Positions 38,697-51,306 of a stretch of 64,000 nucleotides of DNA are shown here, one piece after another. The stretch lies in the NCBI RefSeq assembly GCF_022664395.1, contig NZ_JAKRET010000015.1, forward strand, positions 1 through 64,000, written 5' to 3'. Under the pieces are notes generated by a model. It searched no databases, had not been told where the DNA came from, and saw only the letters and a program-made list of their open reading frames with translations. This DNA comes from Sphingomonas lacusdianchii. Lineage in GTDB: Bacteria > Pseudomonadota > Alphaproteobacteria > Sphingomonadales > Sphingomonadaceae. Position numbers and translations under genes: made by a program. Each line of letters begins with the position of its first letter. Position 1 is the first letter of the stretch.

Positions 38697-39458
38697 ATGT
38701 ACGCCGTTGCCGATTCCCTGCCGACCACCATAGCTCAGCTTCGCGCAGTCGCGACTCCGGCAGCCGATTTTCGCGTCATGCCGTTCGGCATCGCCGAGAT
38801 CGATGATCGGCTAGGAGCGGGCGGCCTGCGCGCCGGAGCGCTACATGAGGCCGCCGCGCTGAGCGCATCGCTCGTTGACGACGCAGCCGCAACGCTCTTC
38901 CTGGCCGGCATCGCTGCGCGCGAGGCACGGGCGGCAGGCGGCCCAGTGTTATGGGCGAGCTGCCGCAGTGACCTGTACGCACCGGGGTTGTCGCAGGCCG
39001 GTCTTACGGCTGCCAACGTCATCTTCGCGCGCCCGCAAGACGATGCAGCCCTTCTCGCCGTGATTGAGGATGCCGTGCGAGATGGAACGCCGTCCGCGAT
39101 CGTTGGGGAGGTGAGCAGGGTGTCTATGGTTGCCACCCGTCGCCTGCAGCTTGTGGCCGCAGAAGCCGACATGCCGGTGCTGCTACTCCGTCGTCCCCGC
39201 GCGCGCGACCAGGATCCGCTTGCCGAGCCGTCGGCCGCGTGGACACGCTGGCGGATCGGCTCCGCGCCTTCGGCGCGGCTGAGCGTCGCGGGTGTAGGAA
39301 GGGCGAGATGGTCCGTCGGATTGGCACGGCAGCGTGGTGGTGAGTCCTTCTCCCTGATTGTGGAGGGCAGCGATGAGACGGGTCGTCTCGCTGTTCCTGC
39401 CGAACTTGGCCATCGAGCGGCTGAGACGGTTGGAACGGCCCGCTACGCGGTTGCCTGA
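38697..39458 (+). CDS. imuA: ImuA, RecA-like accessory protein of the SOS mutasome, 253 aa
   Basis: It works with ImuB and DnaE2 in damage-induced mutagenesis. Family features are RVMPFGIAEIDDRLGAGGLRAGALHEAAA at residues 26-54 (a RecA/SulA-like fold without an intact Walker A), GPVLWASCRSDLYAPGLSQAGL near 83, and ARWSVGLARQRGG near the C-terminus. It is the first gene of the LexA-controlled operon. The 3' end overlaps imuB by 86 bp. Confidence 0.88.
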   Translation: MYAVADSLPTTIAQLRAVATPAADFRVMPFGIAEIDDRLGAGGLRAGALHEAAALSASLVDDAAATLFLAGIAAREARAAGGPVLWASCRSDLYAPGLSQAGLTAANVIFARPQDDAALLAVIEDAVRDGTPSAIVGEVSRVSMVATRRLQLVAAEADMPVLLLRRPRARDQDPLAEPSAAWTRWRIGSAPSARLSVAGVGRARWSVGLARQRGGESFSLIVEGSDETGRLAVPAELGHRAAETVGTARYAVA

Positions 39459-41153
39459 GCGACCAGCTCTCCAGCTGCCGGTGGACGATGATCCGGGTGC
39501 CTGTTCGGTGCCGCGGCGGGGAGGGTGGCGACCTGGTGCTCGATGGGCGCGTGAGGGAACGCCGACACGTGGCGACGTTGAGGCTCAGATTGCAGCCCTG
39601 CCGGCCCACGCACAGCCACCGATGCGCGAGCTCGAGCGGCGATCGGAGGCGGCCAGTCATCCCTTCCGCGGCGCAACGTCGACCAGGAGCCTCACTGCCA
39701 GCTCGGCAGGGCAGGTCGGGCACGCGCCGCTGGCGCTCATTGGTAAGGTGGGCCGGCACGAGGAGGTGGTAGCGGCTTGTACCGGGGCGCAAGCGCTCGG
39801 CATTCATCCGGGAATGGCCGCGACCCATGCCCGCGCGCTGGTCTCGGATCTCGACTTCCGCCCGGCGGAGCCGGAGGTAGATGGGGCGCTGCTGGACCGA
39901 CTGGCGCTACTCGCGGTGCGGCGCTGGTCGCCAATTGCCGCCGTGTCACCTCCGGATGGCCTGTGGATCGACCTCTCAGGCTGTGCCCACCTCCATGGCG
40001 GCGAGGAGCGCTTCTGCCGGCGTCTTCTCGCGTTCTGCCGGCGAGCTGGTTTCACCGCGCGCGTTGCCGTGGCGGACACGGCAGGGGCTGCACATGCCTT
40101 GGCGCGGTTCGGCAAGGAGGACTTGGTGCGCGTCGAGGCGCGCGCGACTGCCGACGCGCTTGCACCGCTCCCGATCGCAGCGCTTCGCCTGGCACCGACA
40201 GCTCTGGCCGCAGCGCGGAAGTTCGGCTTTGACCGTATCGCGGATCTACTGCCCGTCGCACGCGGCCCGTTGGCGCGCCGCCTTGGGCTACCGGCGATCA
40301 CACGTCTCGATCAAGCGCTCGGCGCTATCGCGGAGCCGATTACGCCCCGAGATGACCCAGAGGTGCCAATCGCCGAACGTCGCCTGCTGGAGCCGATTGG
40401 CACGGCCGAAGCGATCGAACAGGTTATGGCCGACCTCTTGGGTGACCTCGCGCAGGTACTGCAGGCGAAGGGGTTGGGAGCACGGTCGCTACGACTGACC
40501 GGTCTCCGCGTCGACGGCAGCGAACAGGTCGTAACGGTTGGCACCTCTCGGCCGACGCGCGAGGTTCCGCACCTGTTGCGCCTGCTGAAGCTCAGAATCG
40601 AGCGCATCGATCCCGGCATGGGGATTGAGCAATTCCGTCTGGTTGCGCCTCATACCGAGCCGCTGGATGCCGTCGACCTCGGCGCGGTCCTCGCCGGCGA
40701 AACGCTAGTGCGCGATCCGTCGCGCCTGGTCGATGTCATTGCCGGCCGTATCGGCGTCCGGTCGGTCTTTCGGCTCGCACCGGTCGAAAGCCATGTGCCG
40801 GAGCGAGCCGTCGCCCACTCCGACCCAAACCAAATGCCGGGGGATTGGCCGTCTTGGCAACGCCCCATTCGGCTATTTGCCCGCCCAGAGCCGCTGTCGC
40901 GCGTCATGGCGCTGATGCCCGATCAGCCGCCCCGCCGATTCGAGTGGCGAGGCAGGACCTACAAGGTGGTTGCCGGCGACGGGCCGGAGCGGGTCCACGG
41001 CGAGTGGTGGCGGCGGGAAGCGGAAGTGTGGGCCGTTCGCGACTATTACCGCGTCGAGGACGATCAAGGTGGCCGATATTGGGTATTCCGCCGCGGCGAC
41101 GGCTTTGAAGACGACACCGGCGATCTCAGCTGGTGGATGCACGGGGTCTTCGG

Positions 41154-41157
<4 letters not shown>
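39373..41157 (+). CDS. imuB: ImuB, Y-family polymerase-like protein, 594 aa
   Basis: A catalytically inactive Y-family polymerase homologue that bridges ImuA, DnaE2 and the sliding clamp. It starts MRRVVSLFLPNLAIERL at 39373 behind GGAGGGCAGCG. The palm segment reads PLALIGKVGRHEEVVAAC and LWIDLSGCAHLHGGEE, where true polymerases keep catalytic acidic residues. Helix-hairpin-helix and little-finger segments follow (PIAALRLAPTALAAARKFGFDRIADLL). The C-terminal part (RFEWRGRTYKVVAGDGPERVHGEWWRRE) matches the family. The stop overlaps dnaE2 (ATGA). Confidence 0.9.
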
Positions 41158-44417
<3,260 letters not shown>

Positions 44418-44419
44418 CC

Positions 44420-44707
44420 ATGCGCCCCCTGCCGCGGCATCAGCGCGTCGTCATCGCGCTCTCGGTGCATATCCTTCGGTCGGGCGTCGCTCGGGCGTCC
44501 GAGGCGAGGTTAGACTGCGTTGAGGTACGCCTCGCTCTTCGGTGTCTGCTCCCGCACTGTCCGGAGCGTTGGCCGCTCGAGTTGTTTTGGGACGCTGCCG
44601 CCCAGGAAAACGAGATCGGGAGAGCTCAAGGGGTGACGGCAGCATTCAACGGCATTGTGCGTCAGCTTCGGAAAGCCGGCCGGTATGAAGACGTTTCACC
44701 GCTGTGA
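44420..44707 (+). CDS. Small hypothetical protein after dnaE2, 95 aa
   Basis: The ATG lies 2 bp after the dnaE2 stop, so it would be read with the mutasome operon. The peptide has four cysteines or histidines in its middle (CVEVRLALRCLLPHCPERW) and a helical C-terminus (GVTAAFNGIVRQLRKAGRYEDV). No family is recognised. Whether it contributes to mutagenesis cannot be told. Confidence 0.5.
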   Translation: MRPLPRHQRVVIALSVHILRSGVARASEARLDCVEVRLALRCLLPHCPERWPLELFWDAAAQENEIGRAQGVTAAFNGIVRQLRKAGRYEDVSPL

Positions 44708-44889
44708 GCACCCGGCTGCGAGGGAAGCGCTATCCTGGGGTTGTGCATCGAGGTGCACGCTTTCTGCCAAGGCTTAATCTCAGGCGCTACCAGAGAGGCG
44801 CATGCTCCCACTGCCCGGGCCGGGCGAGACGGAGATAATTCCCGCCTCTGGTCGTTTACGAAGGGTCTCGCTGGAGCTATCTATAAGCC

Positions 44890-45075
44890 ATGGCATCGAT
44901 CTTGACCCTTGGGCAGCAGCGACAGGCCGGTTCGGCCGCCCGCAAGGTCGGCGGATATGATGAGCTTGTCCGCCTTGAGATTGAGCGGCGACAGGCGCAA
45001 GGCAAAGGCCAGCTCGCCCGCGACGGTGCGACTGGCCGTTTCATCTTCAAGCCGACAAAGACTCCGGCCCGGTAA
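44890..45075 (+). CDS. Small basic protein, 61 aa
   Basis: It starts at ATG 44890 after GCTGGAGCTATCTATAAGCC. The basic peptide has a helix YDELVRLEIERRQAQGK and ends in FIFKPTKTPAR. It lies 3 bp before a membrane protein gene, so the two probably share a transcript. The 180 bp upstream hold its promoter; no other feature was seen there. Confidence 0.5.
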   Translation: MASILTLGQQRQAGSAARKVGGYDELVRLEIERRQAQGKGQLARDGATGRFIFKPTKTPAR

Positions 45076-45078
45076 GGC

Positions 45079-45924
45079 ATGAGCCTAACGCTCGGCCTGC
45101 TGGCGAGCGTTCTCGTCCTCCTGCCCGGCTTGGTTGTCCTGGCCGCCTTCAACTATCGAACGCGGCGCGGAGGCGCGCGACGCCCCGAATTGCCGTTAAC
45201 GGCGGTTAGCGCGCTGGTCATGGCTACGCTGTTCTCCATGCTTGTCCATGGTGGCGCCTTCCTGCTCAGCAGCCTTGCGATCGACTTCGTAGTCGCGGTC
45301 CATGACAAGGTGCCGTCCGTCGACTTTGGGCCAGTAATCCAAAATCCGATTGCTGCTTTCTTCGCGGCCGTTGAGGGGACCGCCATGCCGTTTAGTGCCG
45401 CGCTGGGTCTAGCGGTGGTGCTATTTCTGGAGGCGATAGCGGTCGCGAACTTCATAATGAGCGACCTGTTCGACCTTGCTTTCGAGAGAGTTGACTTCAA
45501 CGGTCAGGGCTGGATTTTCGAGCATGTCACGCGTCCAGCAGAGAATGGCTACACGCCCGTCGGTCATGTCTTCACCTCGACAATGAGCGGGAAGTTCGGG
45601 ATTGCCTACAAGGGTGCGATCGTCGAGGTCCGGCAAGGGGACAAGGGCGAGATCCTGTCGATAGCTCTAGCCCGCCCCGAACGGTTCCTATACGAATTGG
45701 GCTCGCTCCAGGGTGAGCCCGGCGGGTGGTGGCGTCGCAATCGGTTTGGGGACGATGCGGAGCAGAGCGGAATCCGCCATCACGCTAAAGATTATACCGG
45801 CGGGATTGTGGCGCTGGAGGCCCGGGTCATCAACAACATCGTCGTACACAGCGTCGCGAACAGCTTACTTGCGGAAATTGATCAGACCGTGCCAGCTGAT
45901 ACTACTCAGAGGGTACAACCGTGA
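45079..45924 (+). CDS. Membrane protein, 281 aa
   Basis: Three hydrophobic segments lie in the N-terminal half: about residues 4-24 (LGLLASVLVLLPGLVVLAAF), 41-70 (VSALVMATLFSMLVHGGAFLL) and 108-130 (AALGLAVVLFLEAIAVANFI). A soluble C-terminal domain of about 140 residues follows and looks beta-rich (GKFGIAYKGAIVEVRQGDKGEILSIAL). No family is recognised with confidence. The stop overlaps the next start (GTGA). Confidence 0.6.
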   Translation: MSLTLGLLASVLVLLPGLVVLAAFNYRTRRGGARRPELPLTAVSALVMATLFSMLVHGGAFLLSSLAIDFVVAVHDKVPSVDFGPVIQNPIAAFFAAVEGTAMPFSAALGLAVVLFLEAIAVANFIMSDLFDLAFERVDFNGQGWIFEHVTRPAENGYTPVGHVFTSTMSGKFGIAYKGAIVEVRQGDKGEILSIALARPERFLYELGSLQGEPGGWWRRNRFGDDAEQSGIRHHAKDYTGGIVALEARVINNIVVHSVANSLLAEIDQTVPADTTQRVQP

Positions 45925-46394
45925 GTGGCGCCATCCACGCGATGGCCTATAGCCTCGGTGCCGTTCTCAGCATTCTTCTCTTTATCGGCTCGATTGCAGC
46001 TTTGCTTGTGTCGGTAGGGAGCTTCACACGTGACCTGTGGGCGCTACCGCTCCTTTACGAACTGCGCCGAAGGGAGGTCTTCTGGATCGGCATTGTCGTC
46101 GGTTCAGTTATCTTTTCTGGAACCTTGTGGACCTTCGGCCTGCGCCATCCCACCGTGCCGCTCTTTGTTTTGCTGGCGGTAGGGCCTTGGATTACCGTCA
46201 AGCTCACTCGTCTGTTTGCCTGGTACACCGACGCCTCGGAAACCCGGGCAGCGGCGCTCGAGGTCCGCGTTGCGGAAGCCCTGCGCCTTGATGAGACCCT
46301 ACCCACGATCGGCCAGCGTTGGCCTTGGGCGAGCTACCTATGCGACGTCGAACGCGCACGCCGGCGAACGCGCTACGAACCACCTCCCATCTGA
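45921..46394 (+). CDS. Membrane protein, 157 aa
   Basis: The GTG start at 45921 overlaps the previous stop. It has three transmembrane segments: about residues 10-33 (LGAVLSILLFIGSIAALLVSV), 55-72 and 78-96. A cytosolic helical tail (RAAALEVRVAEALRLDE) follows. It is probably a partner of the 45079-45924 membrane protein. The function is unknown. Confidence 0.6.
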   Translation: MSGAIHAMAYSLGAVLSILLFIGSIAALLVSVGSFTRDLWALPLLYELRRREVFWIGIVVGSVIFSGTLWTFGLRHPTVPLFVLLAVGPWITVKLTRLFAWYTDASETRAAALEVRVAEALRLDETLPTIGQRWPWASYLCDVERARRRTRYEPPPI

Positions 46395-46527
46395 GTGCAA
46401 CCACAAGCGGCAACCGGGAACGAGTCTGCGGTGCAAGCGATTCTTTCCGGTGAAGCGCCCTCGATCGTCACGCCGGGAAGAGCTGAATGCCTGTCCCGTG
46501 GTCGCTCCGGATCTCCCGGACGAGGCG

Positions 46528-47520
46528 ATGCACTTCATCACCTGCCCTGAGTGCGGGCAGGCGGTCGATTGCCGCAATCTCGGCGACGTGCTCCACCATG
46601 ACGAGCCGGGCCATGACCCGTTGCCGCCGAATGCTCGCAGCGGCCCGCCTCTTGCTTTCGTCGAGCCTATGCTTCCAACGCTGGTCGAGATCGCGCCGGA
46701 CGGCGAGGATTGGATCCACGAAATCAAATATGACGGCTATCGAACGCAGTTGGTGATCGACGGACCCGAGATCCGCGCCTTCACGCGGAATGGCCAGGAT
46801 TGGTCAGAGCGCTACACGCCCCTCGTCGCCGCTGCCGGCGCCCTCTCCTGCCAACGGGCGATCATCGATGGCGAATTGATCGTGCAAGATGATGCGGGGC
46901 GCAGTGATTTCGACGCGCTACGATCCGCCATCGGCCGAGATCCCGACCGTCTCGTTTTTATGGCGTTCGACGCTCTCCACCTCGACGGCACCGACCTTCG
47001 GCCGCTCGCTGTCGAGCAGCGCAGAGAGCGGCTTGAGAAAGTCATTGGCGATTTCGATCCTACAAGCCCGATCCATTTCAGCGCTGACGTTCGAGGAGGC
47101 GGCCGGGCGTTCTTCGACGCCGTTGATGGAATGGGACTGGAAGGGATTGTCTCCAAAAGGCGCGGAACCCGCTACCAGAGCGGCCGCACCCGCAACTGGC
47201 TCAAGATCAAGGCGTGGACCGTAGAGGAGTTCATCGTAGTCGGCACCGAAGCCACGCCGGGAGAGCCGGTGTCTGCCCTCCTGGCGCGGGAAACCGGTGA
47301 GGGCTTGGAATATGCGGGGGGGGCCGCTGTGACGCTGCCGACGGACAGCCGCGAGGTCTTCTACGCTGCGGCCGAGCAGCTCGCTCGTGATCGGCCGCTG
47401 TCCGGTATGCCTCGCTCGAAAAAGGCTCGTTGGATCGAGCCGCTCATGCGCGTTCGCGTCCGCCATCTGAAGGGAAGCGACAAGGGAGCCGGTGAGAGAA
47501 GGCCCGAAAACGTACGCTAA
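46528..47520 (+). CDS. ATP-dependent DNA ligase (LigD-ligase type) with transposon-altered C-terminus, 330 aa
   Basis: It seals nicks by an AMP-lysine intermediate. The adenylation motif EIKYDGYR (Lys near residue 67) is motif I; IDGELIV near 114 is motif III; LEGIVSKRRGTRYQSGRTRNWLKIK contains motifs IV and V. An OB domain follows. An N-terminal Cys pair (ITCPECGQAVDC) looks like a small zinc ribbon. The last 11 residues (GAGERRPENVR) come from the Tn3-family inverted repeat; the native ending lies beyond the transposon at 55287. The catalytic domains are complete, so activity may persist. The start at 46528 follows GACGAGGCG. Confidence 0.88.
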   Translation: MHFITCPECGQAVDCRNLGDVLHHDEPGHDPLPPNARSGPPLAFVEPMLPTLVEIAPDGEDWIHEIKYDGYRTQLVIDGPEIRAFTRNGQDWSERYTPLVAAAGALSCQRAIIDGELIVQDDAGRSDFDALRSAIGRDPDRLVFMAFDALHLDGTDLRPLAVEQRRERLEKVIGDFDPTSPIHFSADVRGGGRAFFDAVDGMGLEGIVSKRRGTRYQSGRTRNWLKIKAWTVEEFIVVGTEATPGEPVSALLARETGEGLEYAGGAAVTLPTDSREVFYAAAEQLARDRPLSGMPRSKKARWIEPLMRVRVRHLKGSDKGAGERRPENVR

Positions 47521-47521
47521 C
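47484..47521 (+). repeat. Left terminal inverted repeat of the Tn3-family transposon
   Basis: It starts GGGAGCCGGTGAGAG and ends GTACGCTAAC. It contains the stop codons of both flanking frames: TAA of the ligase at 47518-47520 and TAG of tnpA at 47517-47519 on the other strand. Confidence 0.92.
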
Positions 47522-50486
47522 GGTTCTCGCCCGGTCGCGGCACGCGTAGAGGCCTGAATCGCTCGCGCGGGCGGTCGATCTCGCTCCAGAGATAGTCGCC
47601 GGTGAGCCCGACATGCTCCCAGCCGAGCGGGGCGACATGGGCGAGCAGCTCGTCGGAAACGTCGACGCCGGTTCGGCGGAGATGCTGGACGGCGCGGTCC
47701 AGATAGACCGTGTTCCACAACGTCACCGCGGCCGTGACCAGCGTCAGCCCGGACGCGCGGTGCCGCTGGTTCTCGAACGTGCGATCCCGGAGTTCGCCCA
47801 GGCGATTGAAGAAGATGGCGCGCGCGAGCGCGTTCCGGGCCTCGCCCTTGTTCAGGATCGAGCCGGTGCGGCGTCGCTGCTCGGGATCATCGAACCAGTC
47901 GAGCATGAACAGGGTTCGCTCGACACGGCCGATCTCGCGTAAGCTCCGGGCGACCGGGTTCTGGCGTGGGTAGCCCGCCAGCTTGCGCAGCATGGCGGAC
48001 GCGCTCACCGTGCCCGCCTTGATCGAGGCGGCGAGCCGGATCGTCTCGTCCCAGTTCTCCTCGATCGCACGGACATTGACCGGGCCCGCGACGAGCGGCC
48101 GGAGCGTGGGCCAGGCGTCGAGCGCTGTCATGCCATAGAGCCTACGTTCGTTCAGGTCGCGGATGCGCGGCGCGAACCGGAAGCCGAGCAGGTGACACAG
48201 CCCGAACACATGGTCGACGGCTCCGGCCGTGTCTGTCGCATGCTCGCGAATGACGAGCTCGCTCTCGTGGTCGAGCAGGCCGTCGATGACGTGGGCGGCC
48301 TCGCCGGCGTTCGCGGCGATGACCTTGGTGTGGAACGGCGTGAACCGGTCGGAGACGTGCGTGTAGAACAGCACGCCCGGCTCCGAGCCGTAGCGCGCGT
48401 TGTGGTCGGCGCGCGCCTCGCCGCGACCGCCCGCCCGGAAGAACTGGCCGTCGGAGGACGATGTGTCGCCGGGGCCCCATACCGCCCCGAGCGGATGCGC
48501 GGTGTGCGTATCGACGATGGCGGCGAGCGCCGACAGGTAGGTCTCGTCGCGGACGTGCCACTCGGCCGTCCAGCGCAGGCGGGCGAGCGTCAGCCCGCGC
48601 GAACTCTCGGCCATGCGGCCGAGCCCGAGGTTGGTCGCGTCGGCGAGGATGGTGCCCATCAGCGCGGATTGGTCGGCCGCGGGCTCACCGCTACGCGCAT
48701 GGACGAAGCGGTCGGCAAACCCCGACCAGGCCGCGACCTCGACCAAGAGGTCCGTCACGCGGATGCGCGGGAGGAGCGCGTAGAGACGCGCCTTCAGCTC
48801 CTCCGCCTCGTCGGGCACGGAGCGTCGCAGCGGCGAGATGGTAAGCTCGCCGCCCGCGATCGCGACGTCGACGAGTTCGCCGGCCGCGGCCGCGCGCTCT
48901 ACCTCGTCCATGCGCCGGGTGAGCAAGGCGCGGCGCTCGTCGTGCCAGTCCTGGAACATGGGCGTGACCGCCAGCCCAAGCTGGCCGTCGTCGCGCAGCC
49001 CGGCGAATGCTGCCCATGGCAGCAGATAGTCGTCGAGCGTGCGGTAGGCGCGGCTCCCGTCGACCCAGACGCTCCCCGACGCGAGCCGCTCGCGTAGGTG
49101 GACGATGACGGCTATCTCGTAGGCGCGACGGTCGATCCCCGCTCCTGCGGGAAACACCACCCTGCGCCAGCGCGGTTTCAGGAATGTGGTCGGCACGCGC
49201 TTCGGCAGCACGGAGCGGCCGTCCCGGTACATGCGCCTGAGCGCGTCCACGGCACCGAGCAGCGGGTCGCCCGGCCTGGCGGCGCGGAAGACGAAGGCGG
49301 CCAGGAAGGTGGGCGCGAATTTGCGCACGGCCGGATAGCGCTCGACCACCTCCTCCAGACCGTCGTCGCCCGCGCGGGTCAGCTCCTCCGCGGACCGGAC
49401 GCTGCGCTCGAGCTGATCCCAGCCGATACGGTCGGCGACCGCCCGCAACGGGTCGCGGCCGGTCGTGCGAGCGTCGATCAGGAGGCGGCCGAGCCGGGCA
49501 TGGACCCGCGCCATGTCCTTCAGTAGCCGGGCCTGGCCGAGCAGCCGTTCCGAGCGGGTCCGGTCCGCGCGTCGGAACAGCGAGCCGACCAGCTTCTCGA
49601 CCATGACCAGCGCGGCGTCCGTCAGGGCCGCGTCCATCTCGATCGCGAACGCGACCAGCGTCGCCAGCCGTCGGCGTCGCTCGAGGCGGCGTAGGTGCTG
49701 CGCGGTGACGATGCCGGCGACGCGCGCGATCACGGCATAGCGGGCACCATGAATGCGCCGCGCGCGGTCCGGCTCGATGCCCAGCGCACGGACCCGGTCC
49801 AGCCGCTCGACCAGCGCCTTCAGGTTGGACGCGCTCGGCGCTTCCGACCAGTCGCGGATCCAGCCGAGGCCCGTCCGGCCCCGCTCGCCCGGGTCGATCA
49901 GCTCGCCGAGGCCCGACTCCTGCTCGGCCGTACAGTCGCGGATCAGGCCGGCATAGGCAGTGCGCCTCGCCTGGGCGCGGGCGATCAGGGCGACGCGCTC
50001 CAGGGTGGAGGCCGCGGGCACCACCACCCGCGTCAGGCGCAGGCGCTCGACCATGGCAGCGACGATCGGAGCGCCGCGGTCGGTCGAGGTGGCGATCTCG
50101 ATCCCGACCGCCAGCATGGCGCGCAGGTCCGCGCGCTCGAACGCTCGCAGCCCAAGTAGCGCCTCGATCTCGGCGCGGTGCTCGCGCAGGGTGGGTGCCC
50201 GGTCGGCATAGCCGGTAAAGTCGGCCGAGCTGCTGCCTAGCTGCTCGCACAGGGCGGCCAGCATGACGGCGGGCGGCTGCTCATCAGGGGCCAGCGCTCG
50301 ACCCGGATGGCGAAGGTAGCATAGCTGGACCGCGTAGCCGATCCGGTTGGCGCCGCGGCGTCGCCTGCCGATCTGGGCAAGTTCCTCGGGTCCGAGCGTG
50401 TATAGCCGCTCGACCGTCTCGCGATCGGCAGGCGGGTCGAAGATCGCGGCGCGCTGCCCCGGCGAGAGTATCGTCTTGGTCGACAT
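47517..50486 (-). CDS. tnpA: Tn3-family transposase TnpA, 989 aa
   Basis: The DDE transposase that joins transposon ends to a target and makes cointegrates. The length is normal for the family. The N-terminal DUF4158 part begins MSTKTILSPGQRAAIFDPPADRETVERLY; the catalytic C-terminal half includes RWTAEWHVRDETYLSALAAIVD, DTSSSDGQFFRAGG, VLFYTHVSDRF and HESELVIREHATDTAGAVDHVFGL, the regions holding the catalytic acidic residues. The start at 50486 (MSTKTIL) follows GGGAGCCGGGGCG. The stop lies in the left inverted repeat. The frame is intact. Confidence 0.95.
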   Translation of the reverse strand: MSTKTILSPGQRAAIFDPPADRETVERLYTLGPEELAQIGRRRRGANRIGYAVQLCYLRHPGRALAPDEQPPAVMLAALCEQLGSSSADFTGYADRAPTLREHRAEIEALLGLRAFERADLRAMLAVGIEIATSTDRGAPIVAAMVERLRLTRVVVPAASTLERVALIARAQARRTAYAGLIRDCTAEQESGLGELIDPGERGRTGLGWIRDWSEAPSASNLKALVERLDRVRALGIEPDRARRIHGARYAVIARVAGIVTAQHLRRLERRRRLATLVAFAIEMDAALTDAALVMVEKLVGSLFRRADRTRSERLLGQARLLKDMARVHARLGRLLIDARTTGRDPLRAVADRIGWDQLERSVRSAEELTRAGDDGLEEVVERYPAVRKFAPTFLAAFVFRAARPGDPLLGAVDALRRMYRDGRSVLPKRVPTTFLKPRWRRVVFPAGAGIDRRAYEIAVIVHLRERLASGSVWVDGSRAYRTLDDYLLPWAAFAGLRDDGQLGLAVTPMFQDWHDERRALLTRRMDEVERAAAAGELVDVAIAGGELTISPLRRSVPDEAEELKARLYALLPRIRVTDLLVEVAAWSGFADRFVHARSGEPAADQSALMGTILADATNLGLGRMAESSRGLTLARLRWTAEWHVRDETYLSALAAIVDTHTAHPLGAVWGPGDTSSSDGQFFRAGGRGEARADHNARYGSEPGVLFYTHVSDRFTPFHTKVIAANAGEAAHVIDGLLDHESELVIREHATDTAGAVDHVFGLCHLLGFRFAPRIRDLNERRLYGMTALDAWPTLRPLVAGPVNVRAIEENWDETIRLAASIKAGTVSASAMLRKLAGYPRQNPVARSLREIGRVERTLFMLDWFDDPEQRRRTGSILNKGEARNALARAIFFNRLGELRDRTFENQRHRASGLTLVTAAVTLWNTVYLDRAVQHLRRTGVDVSDELLAHVAPLGWEHVGLTGDYLWSEIDRPRERFRPLRVPRPGENR

Positions 50487-50504
50487 CGCCCCGGCTCCCC
50501 GCAC

Positions 50505-50622
50505 CCGTCAGATATCGTTCCGTTCAGGATGTTCGCGGAGCATAGACAGGAACACGGGTTAAGTGACAAAGAAGCGGCTCGGTGGCGAGCAACGCGGCGT
50601 TGTCACCTATACGGACGAATAT
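50505..50622. other. Probable res site and divergent promoters between tnpA and tnpR
   Basis: The gap between divergent tnpA and tnpR holds the inverted arms GTGACAA at 50563-50569 and TTGTCAC at 50600-50606, and another GTGAC at 50623. This arrangement is typical of resolvase binding subsites, which also autoregulate both genes. It argues that translation of tnpR starts at 50623 and not at the GTG inside the arm. Confidence 0.55.
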
Positions 50623-51306
50623 GTGACGACGCTGATCGGCTATGCCCGGGTTTCGAAGACGGACGGCAGCCAGGTTCACGACCTGCAGCGCGACGCGCTC
50701 GTGGGCGCGGGCGTCGCGGCCGAGCACATCTACGAGGACAGCGTTTCGGGGCGGCGCGACCAGCGGCCCGGGCTCGACGCCTGCCTGAAGGCGCTCAGGG
50801 TCGGCGACACGCTGATGGTGTGGAAGCTCGACCGGCTCGGCCGCGATCTGCGCCATCTCGTCAACCTCGTCGGCGATCTCACAAAGCGCGGCGTCGGGCT
50901 GAAGGTGCTCGCTGGCGAAGGTGCGTCGATCGACACCACGACCGCGAACGGCCGTCTCGTGTTCGCGATCTTTGCTGGGTTGGCGGAGTTCGAGCGCGAG
51001 CTCATCATCGAGCGCACGCACGCGGGTCTGGCGTCCGCCCGGGCGCGCGGCCGTCATGGCGGGCGGCCGTTCAAGATGACGGCCGCGAAGCTTCGGCTCG
51101 CTCAGGCCGCAATGGGCAAGCCTGAAACCAAAGTAGGCGAGCTCTGCGCCGAGCTGGGTGTCACAAGGCAGACCCTCTACCGACACGTCACCCCCGATGG
51201 GCGGATCAGGCCGGACGGCGAAAAGCTTCTGGCGCGACGCTCCACATCCGACCGGCCTCAATCCAGAAAAACCGGCGTCGCCGCCACCAACTCGGAAAAA
51301 TCCTGA
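50623..51306 (+). CDS. tnpR: Tn3-family resolvase TnpR (serine recombinase), 227 aa
   Basis: It resolves cointegrates at res. The GTG at 50623 gives the canonical TTLIGYARVSKTDGSQVHDLQRDAL with the active serine near residue 10; a GTG 60 bp upstream would add an atypical 20-residue extension and lies in the res palindrome. VWKLDRLGRDLRHLVNL, FAIFAGLAEFERELIIERT and RHGGRPFKMT follow, then a helix-turn-helix (KVGELCAELGVTRQTLYRHV). A 35-residue C-terminal tail extends past the usual end. The stop overlaps the kinase start (TGATG). Confidence 0.92.
   Translation: MTTLIGYARVSKTDGSQVHDLQRDALVGAGVAAEHIYEDSVSGRRDQRPGLDACLKALRVGDTLMVWKLDRLGRDLRHLVNLVGDLTKRGVGLKVLAGEGASIDTTTANGRLVFAIFAGLAEFERELIIERTHAGLASARARGRHGGRPFKMTAAKLRLAQAAMGKPETKVGELCAELGVTRQTLYRHVTPDGRIRPDGEKLLARRSTSDRPQSRKTGVAATNSEKS

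Noticed and set aside
48192..49097. A 301-codon plus-strand frame opposite tnpA.
   Set aside because: It has shadow composition (Arg/Gly/Val-rich, no motif) opposite a conserved transposase.
50563..50622. A longer resolvase start at GTG 50563.
   Set aside because: It lies in a res-like palindrome arm and adds 20 residues before the canonical resolvase N-terminus; 50623 is favoured, though not proven.
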